A stretch of 64,000 nt of DNA from Takakia lepidozioides (GCA_030704615.1 CM060734.1:60030042-60094041); one strand, 5' to 3'; numbered from the stretch's first letter, positions 1 to 11,777 are shown. A program made the numbers and translations. Notes: a model not told the origin generated them from the sequence alone.

Positions 1-470
1 TGATCAGCCAGAAACACGATGCAGGATGGCTTAGTGGCGGGTAGTGATCAGCCTACCACAACCACGGGAGAGCAGCACTTAGCCACTGAGTAGCATACGT
101 GCTACCACTACCACAAAGAGTAGTAGTAGTGAGTAGTGGCCATAAGGAAGCATAGGCTTTACTAGGCAATGTAGTGGTCGTGGGTTGTGAACCACTATAC
201 CACACGACCATGATCCACTTACCACGAGGCACTTTTTTGGTAACCTTTTATGTTGCGCAGGCAGCTAAGCAACGGTCATTAACGACCTTAGACTGTAAAC
301 GGCTCTTTGAGCATCAGTATAAAAGGACTGCATGCAACTTAGAAGGCATCGATGATGTACTTGTGCTATGGTTGTGAGACTTGTTTGAAGGACTCATTCC
401 CAAGTAAAGCTATGGCTTCCACCACTCCTGTGTAGAGAGAATGTGAGGGAGAGTTGTTTGCTGTTTTTTT
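1..470 (+). repeat. LTR-like repeat, copy 1
   Basis: This segment shares a series of blocks, in the same order, with 49745-50170: an alternating ACCAC/GTGGT-rich stretch, a block around 235-285 with GGTCATTAACGACC, an ACGGCTCTTT block, a TATAAAAG box at 318-325 followed by GACTGCA-like sequence, and GTAAAGC / GTAGAG blocks further on. A TATA box followed by a conserved transcribed-looking leader is what an LTR promoter looks like. No coding region of its own is visible, and the left end is cut by the window. It may be a solo LTR; the exact ends are not resolved. Confidence 0.5.
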
Positions 471-497
471 GTATGCAAGGACAAGACTTAGTCGCAG

Positions 498-530
498 CTA
501 CCGCAGCCTCTTATGCGGTTGGGCAGAAAT
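498..530 (-). repeat. Short dispersed repeat, inverted match to 19594-19624
   Basis: The reverse complement of this stretch (core CTGCCCAACCGCATAAGAG) matches 19594-19624 with one or two differences. It is too short to classify and is probably a fragment of an interspersed element. Confidence 0.4.
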
Positions 531-639
531 TTGCCCAATAATGTTTTTTTTTCTTTGAACGGTTGGGCAATATCACATTAATATATCTTATTTGGGCAAT
601 CCAGTTGTGAAGTTTATAATAATTTAGACAGGTCATGAG

Positions 640-745
640 CCAAATATGTTGTGCCTTACGGCGTAACCAGGGGTTTTAAGTTTTTTCCCCGCAATAAACT
701 TAATAAAATTAATTCAGGGTCCCGTCCAGTGTTTTTTTTTTCAAA
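640..745 (+). mobile_element. LINE 3' end, 5'-truncated copy
   Basis: The stretch from GTGCCTTACGGCGTAA through a TTTTCCCC block, AATAAA / AATAAAATT and a CAGGG motif to a homopolymer tract matches the 3' end of the long LINE at about 4160-4260 block by block. It is a severely 5'-truncated second copy of that family, only the last ~100 bp. Positions 746-1108 downstream show nothing recognisable. Confidence 0.55.
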
Positions 746-1108
746 TTTTGAAAAGAACAGGACTGGCTACTGAGTTTTGCAGGAAATAGCCATATTTTCT
801 GCTCATCCACTGAAATTTGGACAGAATCATCCTCCTCTGTACTTTCATCCATGCATATCAACCATATTAGGCAAATTCATCCAAGATTTATATTTCTTTT
901 TGAGAATTTTGGCGATTTCATCCATGAGAAAACAGGGAATTTACGACAAAATATTCGATTTTGATTTTTTAGGTCGAAAAAGTGCGAAATTTCGCCAGAA
1001 ATAAAAACACTGGTCCCGTCCCATGATTCAACTTTAAGAAATAAATAAAAACAAATGGGTTAATTGGGCAAAGAGTCAATGAGTAATGAATTCGCAAAAT
1101 AAGCTGAG

Positions 1109-4100
1109 ATGGCCAACTTCATCTTTCAGCAGCAAGAAATGCCCCCGGATATGATGCAGGGGGTAATAATTTTGCTATACAAGAAGGGAGACCGCACTAA
1201 CATAGCCAACTACCAACCCATCACATTGCTTAACGTAGCCTACAAAATCATAGCCAAAGCCTTGGCAAGGAGGCTTCAGCCACTTCTTCCAATCATTATA
1301 AGACCAGGGCAAACAGGCTTTATCAAAAGGAAGATACATACTAGATAACCTCCTACTGGCCCAAGAGATACCCCACTATGCCGCCAGAACTAACCAAGCG
1401 ATATCACTTTTATTACTGGACTTTGAGAAAGCATTTGACAGGGTTGAATGGTCTTTCCTTATGGGGGCACTCCGGAAAATAGGTCTACCTGAAAGCTTCT
1501 GCCAATGGGTCAAAATCATGATATCTGGATCCTCCAGTAGGGTGCTCCTCAATGGCCATCTTTCAAAACCATTTTCTCTTCTCAGATCGGTTCACCAAGG
1601 TTGTCCATTGTCCCCTTTCCTGTTCTTTGTGGCAGTAGACTGCCTGGGTCATATGCTACAAGCTAATCAGGATATTACAGGGCTGAAGACAATAAACCAC
1701 ATTACCCGGCAGCCAACGCAGGTTAGGGAATCAATGTTCGTTGATGACACTTTCCTGGCACTCCAATCCAACCCAGCGAACCTCGACGGTGCTGTCCACA
1801 CCTTGGAAACTTTTTGTCAGACATCAGGGTTCAAAGTCAATTGGGGCAAGATTTGCGCTGTGTTGGTAGGGGACACATCCAAGTCACTAATCGGAACCCA
1901 GCCAAGGTGGGGAACTGACAAGGGCTTAAGATGGTTGCAGCCGGGTCAGACGACAACCCTGCTAGGGTATACGTTTGGTATCAATCTCACAGACCAGCAA
2001 CGCTTTGAACCCAAACCTCAAATCCAAGTTATCCCACTGGGGATCATACCACCTCTCTATCACTGGCAGGGCAATAGTAACAAACCAGATCCTATCAGCT
2101 GGGCTATGGTTCTTCTCGGCCTTGTGGAGACCTGCCTCGTCATATATCAAAGAGGCTACCACACTCTTGAGAAACTTCATATGGGGGGCAAACAACCATA
2201 CTGAAAAGAAACGACCGCAAGTATCTTGGAAGCAAATTTGCATGCCAAAGAAAAAGGGGGGTTGGGAAACCTGGATAAACAGATTACAGCCCTTTTAGCA
2301 AAATGGATCCCTAGATTCTTGGGGCCGGAGGGAGGATGGTGGAAGTTCCTCGTGGCAGATCATATCGCAGAAGCCACCCCCGTGAAGGGAGCAAGATGGA
2401 AACCATCATTTCGTTGGATTGTCAATGGCTTTAAGCACAAACACATGGGATCCCCCTTGTGGAACTCTATCTGGCAAGCCTGGACACGTCTGAGACCATT
2501 CTTAGCAAAAAAAGAGCCAACCACCTATGATGAAACTCTTAGACAATCCCTCTTCCTGAACAGCAATGTCACCTCGTCAACCCAGAAACAACAAGCAAAG
2601 AAATGGTCAGCCTGGGACTTTGGAGGCATCTCAAAAGTTGCAGATATCTGGAAACAAAGAGGCTTCCTGTCCAAACAAGATGTCTCAAACATAGTGGGCA
2701 AAGTAAGATCTAACCATGGATTCGATGCCATCCTTCAGGCCATTCCTCCTACATGGATAGATATACTGGAACAGGGACCTTCGCAACCAAACGCCAACTA
2801 CTGGACTCTGGTGATATTATCCAGCAAACTTACTATCATCTTTGTGGTTACCTCCACTGGGCAGGCCATGGAAGGTTACTCTTTTCATATAGACACTGTC
2901 ACAATGACCTTATCAATTCAAGATACCTCTATTGCAACCTTCCCCCACAGAGCCCATACTCCTGTCTCTATCTGCTGCTGGTCATCACCAGCAAAAGAGA
3001 TTAACCCTCTGCCACCCCTTAACCAGCCGCTGTAATGCTTGGCTTTCCACCCAGCGCTTTGTTTGGATACTCGGGAGACCTCTTCAAGAGTTGGACCTGG
3101 ACCCCAAAGAATGGTCTTGGGAAATAGCCAGAGCGCCAGAACCCTTCTTTTCCTACACCACCAAAAAAGGATACCAAGCACTCTCCCTGTCAGACCCACT
3201 AAATGACAAATGGAATGGAAAATGGAGACACCTAAACTTTGACAGGGAGAGCTGGGACACTATATGGAGAATCATTTGGAAGAAAAGCAGGCCTGCTAAG
3301 CTATCGGCATTCTTGTGCTAATAGGGTTTTGAAGGCGGGAGAATGGCTGGGATTCGATGATGCCCTCCACTGCAAATGTTGCTCGTTAGCAATACTGGAA
3401 TCGCAGGAGCATTGTCTCTTGCATTGCGGGGCACCAGCGGTCATCTGGCCACACATTAAATCCTTCTATCGTTCCTGGGATGCCCAGCCATTAGGGTCAA
3501 TTTCCCTCCTGCTGAACTACGACTTAACTACCAAACAAAAAGCTAACGACTGCCCAGTTCTTGATACCCTCAGGACAGCCACTCTTTGGCACATTTGGAG
3601 AGCTCGTGTAAAAGAACCCTCAATGGAACGACATGCTCCATTTCTACTCTCCTCGCTGCCATTTACTATGATCTGCTGATAGAAGCAAGAAAAGCATGGA
3701 TCAAGCTCTGTGCAGATTCTAAAAAAAACCCACGAAATGCAGGTAATTTGCACCACACCTTCGCAGCTACCTGGGCACATCAAGGAATCATCTGCACCAG
3801 CTCCGCATCAGATCGCTGCGATTGGAACAAGCAACCTCCGGCTGGTGCGATCTCAATTCACCCGTCCACAGCGTCGCCAGACTATGACAGGGACGTAAAC
3901 TGGAAACATGTTAAGGATGGAAACATGTTAAGGACGCCGCCGGGCCATCCAGGCTCCACTTTCATTGATGATTGAGCATACTGAGAAAGCACTAGAGTCG
4001 ATAACACATAAATCGTATAGTGCAGGAGCCCTAAGATCAAGGCTACAGCTAGCCATATATTGTCTTTATGAGAAATCTTTGCTCGGTTTACACTGAGCAG

Positions 4101-4283
4101 CTAGATTTGCTATTACTCCGCAGGGAGTTGGTAGGTTCTTAATATCACTAACATCGGTGTGTGTGCCTCATGGCGTAATGGAGGGTTTTAATTTTTTCCC
4201 CTCTAATAACTCTAATAAAATTTCAACCCAGGGCGCTGAACCCTGTTTCTGTGAAAAAAATAAAAATAAAATAAAAAATTATC
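1109..4283 (+). mobile_element. L1-type LINE, decayed (reverse transcriptase and zinc-finger end)
   Basis: Translations in shifting frames give a non-LTR reverse transcriptase: an N-terminal block with LLYKKGDRTNIANYQPITLL (about 1160), motif A LDFEKAFDRV (about 1420-1450), motif B QGCPLSPFLF (about 1600) and a catalytic box reading FVDD in place of the usual FADD/YADD (about 1738). The region continues through the RT thumb to a C-terminal zf-RVT-like CKCC...HCLLHC cluster near 3370-3430. It ends in a 3' UTR with AATAAA and an A-rich tail at about 4253-4283. No endonuclease domain is visible, so the copy is 5'-truncated. At least four frameshifts and several stops make it inactive. The FVDD box could be a private substitution or decay. 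Confidence 0.85.
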
Positions 4284-4785
4284 AAACCTACCAACTAGTC
4301 TTAAATAATTTATCTGATTTGAAATAAATTAGGCAACACTGACCCAACTATTCTGAGGTGATAACGGCACCGTTACATTGTTTGACATAAGGCGCTACGT
4401 GGATCAAGCTATCAATCAAGCTAACAACATCCATCCACTTGTTTGCTTGGTTGCTTGGTGTAGATTGAAAGGCAAACAAGTTACTTTGAGATAGAGGAGA
4501 ACTAAGTAGAGCAGCTTTGCTAAGAGGGTAGAGAACATTGCAAGGCTGCCAGCAGAGCCACAGAGACCACAGTGTATACATGGAAGTTTGATGGCAATGA
4601 TTTTTATTTTTATTTTTATTAGGAAGAGGGGGATTGTAGCCCTGTAAATTTATTAAAGGATAAGGAAAAATAACCTTATAGGAAGCCATAAGGCAGATTG
4701 CTGAGGTACCACCAAGCCTAAAAGTCCAGATGATCGAGAAAGAAGAGAACAAAGCTAAGCTGAGGAGCCATCAAGATCGCTTCCT
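4284..4785. other. Non-coding stretch between LINE and TRIM
   Basis: There is a minus-strand open frame around 4348-4752, but it resembles no known protein and has no splice or domain support. The stretch includes a TTTTTA-rich run near 4600. Nothing else is visible. Confidence 0.4.
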
Positions 4786-5045
4786 TGTTGGAGGTGTCAA
4801 GGCTATAGCCCTTGCACGGCACTCTGAGAACAGAAAGGGACGGGTAGCTCAGTGGTAGAGCACCCCATCGGAATGGGAGAGGTCCTAGGTTCAATCCCTA
4901 GCCCGACCACACGCCAGTGGTTTTCCAACATGGTATCAGAGCCAAGGTTGGGGCGGTGGTCAGAATGGGTAGGCATCAGCTATAAGGGCTATGCCTTGAG
5001 GGGGAGTGTTGGAGGTGTCAAGGCTATAGCCCTTGCACGGCAACA
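4786..5045 (+). mobile_element. TRIM (miniature LTR retroelement) with tRNA-like LTR
   Basis: The 5' LTR runs 4786-4930 and is bounded by TGTTGG...CCAACA. It is followed at once by TGGTATCAGAGCC (4931-4943), the standard primer-binding site complementary to the 3' end of initiator tRNA-Met. A short internal region has no ORF and ends in a purine-rich tract (GAGGGGGAG, about 4998-5006). The 3' LTR (5007-5045) repeats the first 36 bp of the 5' LTR and ends CAACA. A 5-bp direct repeat TTCCT flanks the element (4781-4785 and 5046-5050), as expected of a target-site duplication. The 3' LTR lacks the ~106-bp tRNA-containing middle part of the 5' LTR; a CA dinucleotide at both break edges suggests either a microhomology deletion or an insertion in the 5' copy. 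The element has no coding capacity, so it depends on proteins from another element. Confidence 0.8.
4838..4909 (+). ncRNA. tRNA-like module inside the TRIM 5' LTR
   Basis: The 72 nt fit a tRNA frame: acceptor arms 4838-4844 / 4902-4908 pair 6 of 7, the D stem GCTC/GAGC is perfect, and the T stem CTAGG/CCTAG is perfect with a TTCAATC loop. The A box (TAGCTCAGTGG, 4845-4855) and B box (GGTTCAATCCC, 4888-4898) are near consensus for Pol III. The anticodon arm is poor: only about three of five pairs form, and position 33 is C instead of T. It is therefore unlikely to be a working tRNA. It is best read as a tRNA-derived Pol III promoter unit carried by the retroelement. Confidence 0.7.
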
Positions 5046-5050
5046 TTCCT

Positions 5051-5440
5051 AACTAAGTTAAGCTTATTGGGAACCGAGTAAGGAGAAAGAGATAGAATTG
5101 TGCGCTTCCAACCATCTGAAAGGAGGGTCACCTTGTCAAGAAACAGATCATAAGAACAGCCTATGAACTCCCTCTTTTTCTCTTGGGAGCATCAAAAGAG
5201 AGTTGGAAAAGCTTGCAAGGGGTTTTGATACGAGGTTTGTAGAACCTTATCTAAGCACATGAAGCTCACATGAATCAAGATAATTTCAAAACATATTTAA
5301 TCATAATTTTCAAGATTTGGGCATTTTTTGATGAAAATTTATAAAATTTCAGCATTTGTTTTCAATAATTTTGCATGATTGGACTATTGATATTAAGTTC
5401 TGAATTTTATGTTTTTTTTGGGAAAATGCTTAAAATAATT
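5051..5440. other. Non-coding, AT-rich
   Basis: I see no ORF, tRNA or repeat here. The last 150 bases are AT-rich and lead into the SEC-C gene promoter block. Confidence 0.4.
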
Positions 5441-5873
5441 CTAGCGACGACCTAAGGTCGGAAGCTAGTTTAGCGTAGAGCAGGAATAGGGTGCCATAGT
5501 GCCACATCATCGTCGCCACGTCATCGTAGCCAGGTCATCGTCGTCGTCAATTTCTTTGGAATCTGCCCAGACGGCCCGCGCGAAATAGGCCAATAGAAAT
5601 CGTCGCGCCAACTTTTTCGGAACTGCCGCAATGCCCGGATCTTGATTTCCTGAACTGCAGGAGCTCTGCCGCCATCGTTCATCTTGCAAGCTGCAAACTC
5701 TCAACGAATTGAGGAAATCCATGCTGAGGTAGATTGTAGCCCTGCGTTGTCTTTTACATTCCAGTCGTCTCTCACCGTCACCCATTCCTGCATTTTCCCA
5801 ACGGACCCATATCCCAGAATGTTTTGCAACGGCGGCGAAGGACGAGGGTTCATCTGCAGGAGCTTCCTCCTGG
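5441..5873 (+). promoter_or_regulatory. Promoter / 5' region of the SEC-C gene (duplicated at 12042-12365)
   Basis: A block from TTCTAGCGACGACC to about 5700 is a clear paralogue of 12042-12365. It includes GGTCGG..AGCTAGTTTAGCGTAGAG, a 14-bp repeat array and the stretch AATTTCTTTGGAATCTGCCC. In this copy the array has three units (5501-5542) of the form GCCACGTCATCGTC. The CCACGTCA core is a G-box/C-box hybrid of the kind bound by plant bZIP factors. The coding start lies about 330 bp downstream of the array. Confidence 0.55.
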
Positions 5874-7840
5874 ATGCAGAGGCTGAAGAGTGTGTTCAAG
5901 AGCAAGACACCTTCATCAAATTCTTCCCAATTGGATACTTTTAAAGAAAAGTCTGTGTCTCAGCATGACCTTACAATGGAAAGTGAGTGCCATTCTACTG
6001 TGTCGCTAGGTGCTCTGCTACAGATTCAACAATCTAATATCATAAAAGGCCCTCACTTGCACAATGTGACTGCTGGGAGTTGATCAGTATGAACCGTTGG
6101 ATCACTTTGTTTATTTATTGCAAAGGACACTTCACGAATTTCTTAGCTGAATGAAATGATGGTGCAGACAAGTCTGCTACTGGTACCAATTTGGCTTATA
6201 GGAGACAATGGCGGATATGCTTCTTCCAACAACATGCGACTGCAGGAAGGAACCCAGTAGGTGTAAATTGGAGACTGAAGAGACAATACCCTAAAGCCTA
6301 GACTGGGCCTGCATTATGATGATTCGCAATATATGACACCAGTATAACAGAGGGGGGGATGTGGAAATTGGCTGATGGTTTCCGCCGGGAATATAAGTCT
6401 TTTGTGGGAAGAGTAACAGTGATCAAACAAGCAAGAAATTTTATGTCTTCTTTCAATGAGTGCTTGAAGACCCCAGATTGAGAGCCCAATCCTGTAGTTT
6501 GCAGCCACGGTGGTCAGAGGTTGGAAATTAGCCCAATAACCGGTTTAGTATAAGTATGTACTCGATTTGTGAATTTGTCTTTGAAATCTGGCTCTGCCTC
6601 TCAACAGATTTTCTTTGTGTTGTACAGATTTTGCAGATGAGTTGAAGAAGGCACGCCAGTTTGGAAGTCTAACGACATTTGGACGCGGCCTGCCCAGAGG
6701 GGGTGAAGTATCAGCTGTAAAATCCCTTGAGAGACAGGAGGGGATTCTTCGATCCCTAGCCCGACATGACCCTCTGGTATGCTTTTTCATTACATCTGAA
6801 TTTGGTTGCTACAGGAAAGTCTGTTTCAATGTTTAATGAGAGCACCAACCTTCAGAAGTGGTAAACAGTTAAAGAGGGCTGCATACTGGACGGCCAGGCT
6901 TGCAGGTGAGCACACGATGTCTTCAGAAAGTAAGCAAGGGGCATGGGGCTAGGCATGGTGTGGGTCCAGCGAGTTGGAGAGCTGCACAAGGCTGAGGTGG
7001 CAACGGAGTGGGGGTGCACTGTGCGTGGTGTTGATGCCGTACTGGCAAAGTACGAGTAGGCAAAAGAGACAAACAGGCGTGTGATGAAGCTTAAAGAGGA
7101 AGGCAAGTCGCTTCCCAAGTCTCTTGACGAGGTTAGTCTCCCGTGTTTGCTGCCTAAGAGCTCTTGTATGTTTTTGTTATGCTCTGGCAGCTACATTCTC
7201 TTCTCAAAATCTCTCCTCCCGCTGTCTCACCAATGGCTTTCCACTGTTTGCATGTTTCCTACCATCTTTTAATACCTTGAATGATGAAATATATTTGTCC
7301 CTATACCTTGAATATAAGGTGGCCATAGCTGGGAGATGAAGGGTCTGGCCTGAGGTTGACACCATGGATTTGTTGGTTGGTGAAGGTGGAAGAGTTGATG
7401 GGGGGTCGCTGGAATGCGGCAGCATCTGTGAATCTTGCAAAAAGTGGACAACTGAGTCGAAATGCTGCTTGTCTATGCGGCTCTGGAAAGAATTACAAGA
7501 GGTGGGTTCTCGCTCTTTTCACAGCTCCTCTCATCTCCCTGCCCCATTCCAATGGGAGTGTCGTAAGGCGGAGAGAAGCAATGTTTCTCGCTGCTTTATC
7601 TCACACTCATACTTAAATAGATGGATTTTGTGGCTAGATGAGTCAAATTTCAAACTTAAAGCAAAGCAAGTAGTACTATCAAACATCATGTAGCCTGGCA
7701 ATAAGCTGGCCGTGAGGCATCTGTGGCTTGAACACTATCTTACAAGCAAAGTATGCTCCAAATGTATTGCCTATCCTTTACTAGACCATGACTGGTAAAA
7801 ATCTGGGGAGTTCTGTTGCAGGTGTTGTGGGAAGTCATAA
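5874..7840 (+). CDS. SEC-C motif protein, five coding exons, intact
   Basis: Coding exons 5874-5982, 6628-6776, 7060-7131, 7386-7501 and 7822-7840 join in frame through GT-AG introns (donors GTGAGT, GTATGC, GTTAGT, GTGGGT) to a 154-residue protein. Exon 4 supplies CLCGSGKNYKR and the tiny last exon adds CCGKS and the stop, which completes the cysteine pattern of a SEC-C zinc-binding motif at residues 139-151. That the motif only appears after splicing supports the model. The middle is charged (KKARQFGSLTTFGRGLPRGG; KLKEEGKSLPKSLDEV) and has no other domain I recognise. The N-terminus MQRLKSVFKSK is basic, but no organelle target signal is clear. SEC-C motifs occur in SecA and in many small proteins and usually bind zinc; the biochemical role here is unknown. 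The exon 3 acceptor (GAGTAG) lacks a strong pyrimidine tract and is the weakest part of the model. Confidence 0.78.
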
Positions 7841-8009
7841 GCTTGGACTTGAAACAGGGAAGTCATGCTGCACAAGCACGCACTTATGAAGAGTTTGTGC
7901 TCTGTTGTGAGGTCAGGTGGCCTCCTGCCGTTTTATCGTTTTGGTCACCTACTTTCACTCCAAAGGGACTTTGACAGATGCAACTGGGTCTTTACATCTT
8001 TACATCAGC

Positions 8010-11000
8010 ACTTCCTCTGAGCAAATGATGTGCAAAGGGGTGAAGCCCAACCGCATAACGTTTGTTTGCATTGGCAATGTGTGTGCAAGCCTGGCAGCCC
8101 TGGAAAGGTGCAAAGAGGTCCATGGTGACATCGTCAAATCTGGAATTGTACCCGATGTCATTCTGAACAGGGCTGGACATGTATGTCAAATGTGAGTGCA
8201 TCGAGGATGGAAAGGGAGTGTTCGACAGTATGGCTGAATGAGATGTGGTGTCGTGGAGTGCGACGATTGTAGGATATGTACAACAAGTATGCGAGATGGA
8301 GGCTTTGGAGACCTATGAGCAATTGATGTGCGAAGGGGTGAAGCCCAACCGCAACACATTTGTTTATGTTTGCAATGCGTTCGGGACCAAAATTGGCGGA
8401 TCTACCTTTGACCATAAGGGCCATCCCCACACACGGGCTTCAATATGCCAACCTTGCAAGCCTAGGAGCTCTAGAAAAGGGGAAAGAGGTCCATGGTGAC
8501 ATCGTCAGCTGGATTTGTACCAGATGTCATCCTGAACACTGCCCTGGTGGACATGTTGCCAAATGTGGGTGCATGAAGGATGCGAAGGGATTTTTCAAAT
8601 GGCTGAACAAGATGTGGTGTCGTGGAACGCGATGCTTTCAGGGTATGCACAACAGGGGCATGGGATGGAGGCTTTGGAGACCTATGAGCAAATAATGGGG
8701 GAAGGGGTGAAGCCCGACCACATCACGTTTGTGTGCGTTTGCAATGCGTGTGCAAGCCTGGCAGCCCTGGAAAAGGGCAAAAAGCGGTCAATGGTTGCAT
8801 CGCCAAAGCTGGAACTATACCAGGTGTGATCCTGAACACTGCCCTGGTGGACATGTATGCCAAATGTGGGAGCATTGAGGATGCAGAGGGAGTGTTCAAC
8901 AATATGGCTGAACGAGATTTATTGTTGTGGAACGTGATGCTTGCAGGATATGCACAGCAGGGCATGGGATGGAGGACTTGGAGATATGCACAGCAAGGGC
9001 AGGATGGAGGCTTTGGAGACCTAGGAGCAAATGTTGTGCGAAGGGGCGAAGCCCAACCACATCACATTTGTTTGTGTTTGCAATGCTTGTGCAAGCCTGG
9101 GAGCTCTGGAAAAGGGGAAAGAGGTCCGTGTTGACATCGCCAAAGCTGGAATTGTACCTGATGTCATTCTGAACACTGCCCTGGTGGACATGTATGCCAA
9201 ATGTGGGTGCATTAAGGATACGAAGGGAGTTAATTTCAACACCATGGCTGAACGAGATGTGGTGTCGTGGAACGCGATGCTTGCAGGGGTATGCACAGCA
9301 GGGGCATGGGATGGAGACTTTGGAGACCTATGAGAAAATGATGGGGGAAGGGGTGAAGCCACATCACGTTTGTGTGCGTTTGCAGTTCATGTGCAAGCCT
9401 GGCAGCCCTGGAAAAGGGCAAAGAGGTACATGGTTGCATCGCCAAAGCTGGAATTGTACCAGATGTGATTATGAACAATACCCTTGTAGACATGTATGCC
9501 AAATGTGGGTGCATTAAAGATGCGGATGAAGTGTTCAACAGTATGGTTGAACGAGATTTGGTGTCATGGAATGCCATGCTTGTAGGATATGCACAGCAGG
9601 GGCGCGGGATGGAGGCCTTGGAGACCTATGAGCAAATGATGGGTAAGGGGTGAAGTGCGACCACATCACGTTTGTGAGCGTTTGCAATGCTTGTGCAAGC
9701 CTGGCAGCCCTGGAAAAGGGCAAAGGGTGCATGGTGACATCATCAAAGTTGGAATTGTATCAAGGTTGCAATGTGTGTGCAAACCTGGGAGCCCTGGAAA
9801 ATGGGAAAGAGGTCCGTGGTGACATCGTCAATGCTGGAATTGCACCAGATTCATCTTGAACACTGCCCTGATGGACATATGCCAAATGTGGGTGGATCGA
9901 GGATGCGAAGGGAGTTTTCAACATTGTGGTTGAAAGAAATGTGGTGTCGTGGAACGCTATGCTTGCAGGGTATGCACAGCAGGGGCACGGGATGGAGGCT
10001 TTGGAGACCTATGAACAAATGATGGGGGAAGTGGTGAAGCCCTCATGGAGTGCAATGATTGCAGGATATTAAAGTGGAGAACAACCTTCTTGACGCCAAA
10101 TGTGGGAGCGGAAAAGTTGCACGTCAGGTTTTCGACAAAATGCCTGAACGAGATGTGGTCTCATAGAATGCCATGATTACAGGATATGCTGAGCATGGCT
10201 ATGTTGAAGAGGCTTTCAAGATACAAGTAAATGGAACTGGACGCGATGACACCGAACAGGGTCACGTTCGTTTCTGTTGTCAATGCATGTGTCAGTCTAG
10301 GGGCCCTGGAAAAGGGCACGCGGGTCCATGCTGATATTAACAAAGCTGGGGTTGTGTCATATATTAACTTGGACAATGTCCTTGTTAACATGTATGCCAA
10401 ATGTGGGAGTGTTCACGATGCACGTCAAGTGCTTGAAAATATGGTTCAGCAAGCATGGAATGCCATAATTGCAGGATATGCTCAGCATGGGTGTAGTACA
10501 GAGGCCTTCCAACTATTTGAACAGATGCAGCAGGAAGGCTTGAAGCCAGATGGTATCACCTTCGTTTCTCTTCTCTCTGCTTGTAGGCATGTAGGCCTGG
10601 TGGATGAAGGCCACCACTTGTTTGGTTCCATGAGTAGAGATCATGGCCTCACTCCTACAGTGGAGCATTTTTGCTGCATTGTGGACCTTCTTGGCCGTGT
10701 AGGCCGATGAGATGAGGCAGAAGAGTTCATCAACAAAATGCCAATTGAACCAGATGCTCTGGTTTGGGGGACCTTGTTTGCTGCTGCCAAAATTCATGGG
10801 GATGTGGAGGTAGCAGAACATGCAGCAAAATCTCTTCTCAAGTGCGATCCCAACCACCATGCAGCTTATGTGCTGCTATCCAACATCTACGCCGCATCTG
10901 GCATGTGACAATATGACACAACATGATGTGGTTTCATGGAGGACCATGATTGCAGCATATGCTCCGCATGAGTATGGCAAGGAGGCTGTCGAAATATATG

Positions 11001-11777
11001 AAAAAATGCAAAATAAAGGGTCTAACGCCCAACACAAACAGTATCACCTTTATATGTGTTCTCTCTGCCTGCAGCCACACTGATCTATTGAATGAAGGAA
11101 GATGCTACTTCGATTCCCTGAGTGAAGATCATGGTCAATCTGACAGTAACACACTTTGGCTGCATGGTGGACCTACTTGGACGTGCGGGACAATTGGATG
11201 AGGCAGTTGACCTAATTAATAAAATGCCAATCAATCCAAATGTTGTGGTGTGGAAGGCCTTGCTTGGTGCCTGCAGAATCCATGGCAATGTGGAGATGGC
11301 TGAATGTGTGGCAACATCTATTCCCAAGTGGGATGAACATGATGCCGACTTATGTGGTGCTATATCAAACATCCATGCTGCAGCTGACAGGTGGGATGAT
11401 ACTGCAAAGGTGAGAAGAATGATGAAGGTGAGAGGGGTTAGAAAAGAGCCAGCTGACAAGTTGCATCCCAGAATTAAGGAATTCCATGCTGAGCTGAGAA
11501 GATTGTCTGGGCAAATGAAGGAGGCGGGGTATGTGCCTGACACACGCTTTTTATTGCATGATGTGGAGGAATTTTCTCTTAGCCACCACAGTGAGAAGCT
11601 GGCCATTGGTTTTGGGCTGATCACCACGACTCATCAAGAATCTTCGAGTGTGTGTAGACTGCCACACCTCCACCAAATTCATCTCAAAGATTGTTGGCCG
11701 AGCAATTGTTGTATGGGACACTAACTACTTTCCACCACTTTGAAGATGGGATTTGTTCTTGTGGTGATTACTGGTGA
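8010..11777 (+). pseudogene. PPR (PLS/E/DYW) sequence, tandemly amplified and broken
   Basis: PPR motifs such as VDMYAKCG, ERDVVSWNAMLAGYAQQG and GVKPNHITFVCVCNACASLAALEKGK recur at 8.03, 8.33, 8.70, 9.04, 9.35 and 9.65 kb. Each ~300-380 bp unit is one P-L-S triplet, and the units are close copies at the DNA level. Frameshifts and stops interrupt most units. Intact stretches are 10231-10710 and 11122-11724. An E-type segment (about 10735-10910, KMPIEPDALVW...LLSNIYAASG) is followed by more PPR motifs, a second E segment and a DYW domain ending in ICSCGDYW and TGA at 11777, so two PPR genes appear fused head to tail. DYW proteins normally act in organelle C-to-U RNA editing; this copy cannot encode a full one. 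One extra C near 11733 shifts the DYW frame. Confidence 0.85.

Noticed and set aside
4838-4909. A functional tRNA gene
   Set aside because: The acceptor, D and T arms are good, but the anticodon stem has mismatches and position 33 is not T; it lies inside a retroelement LTR.
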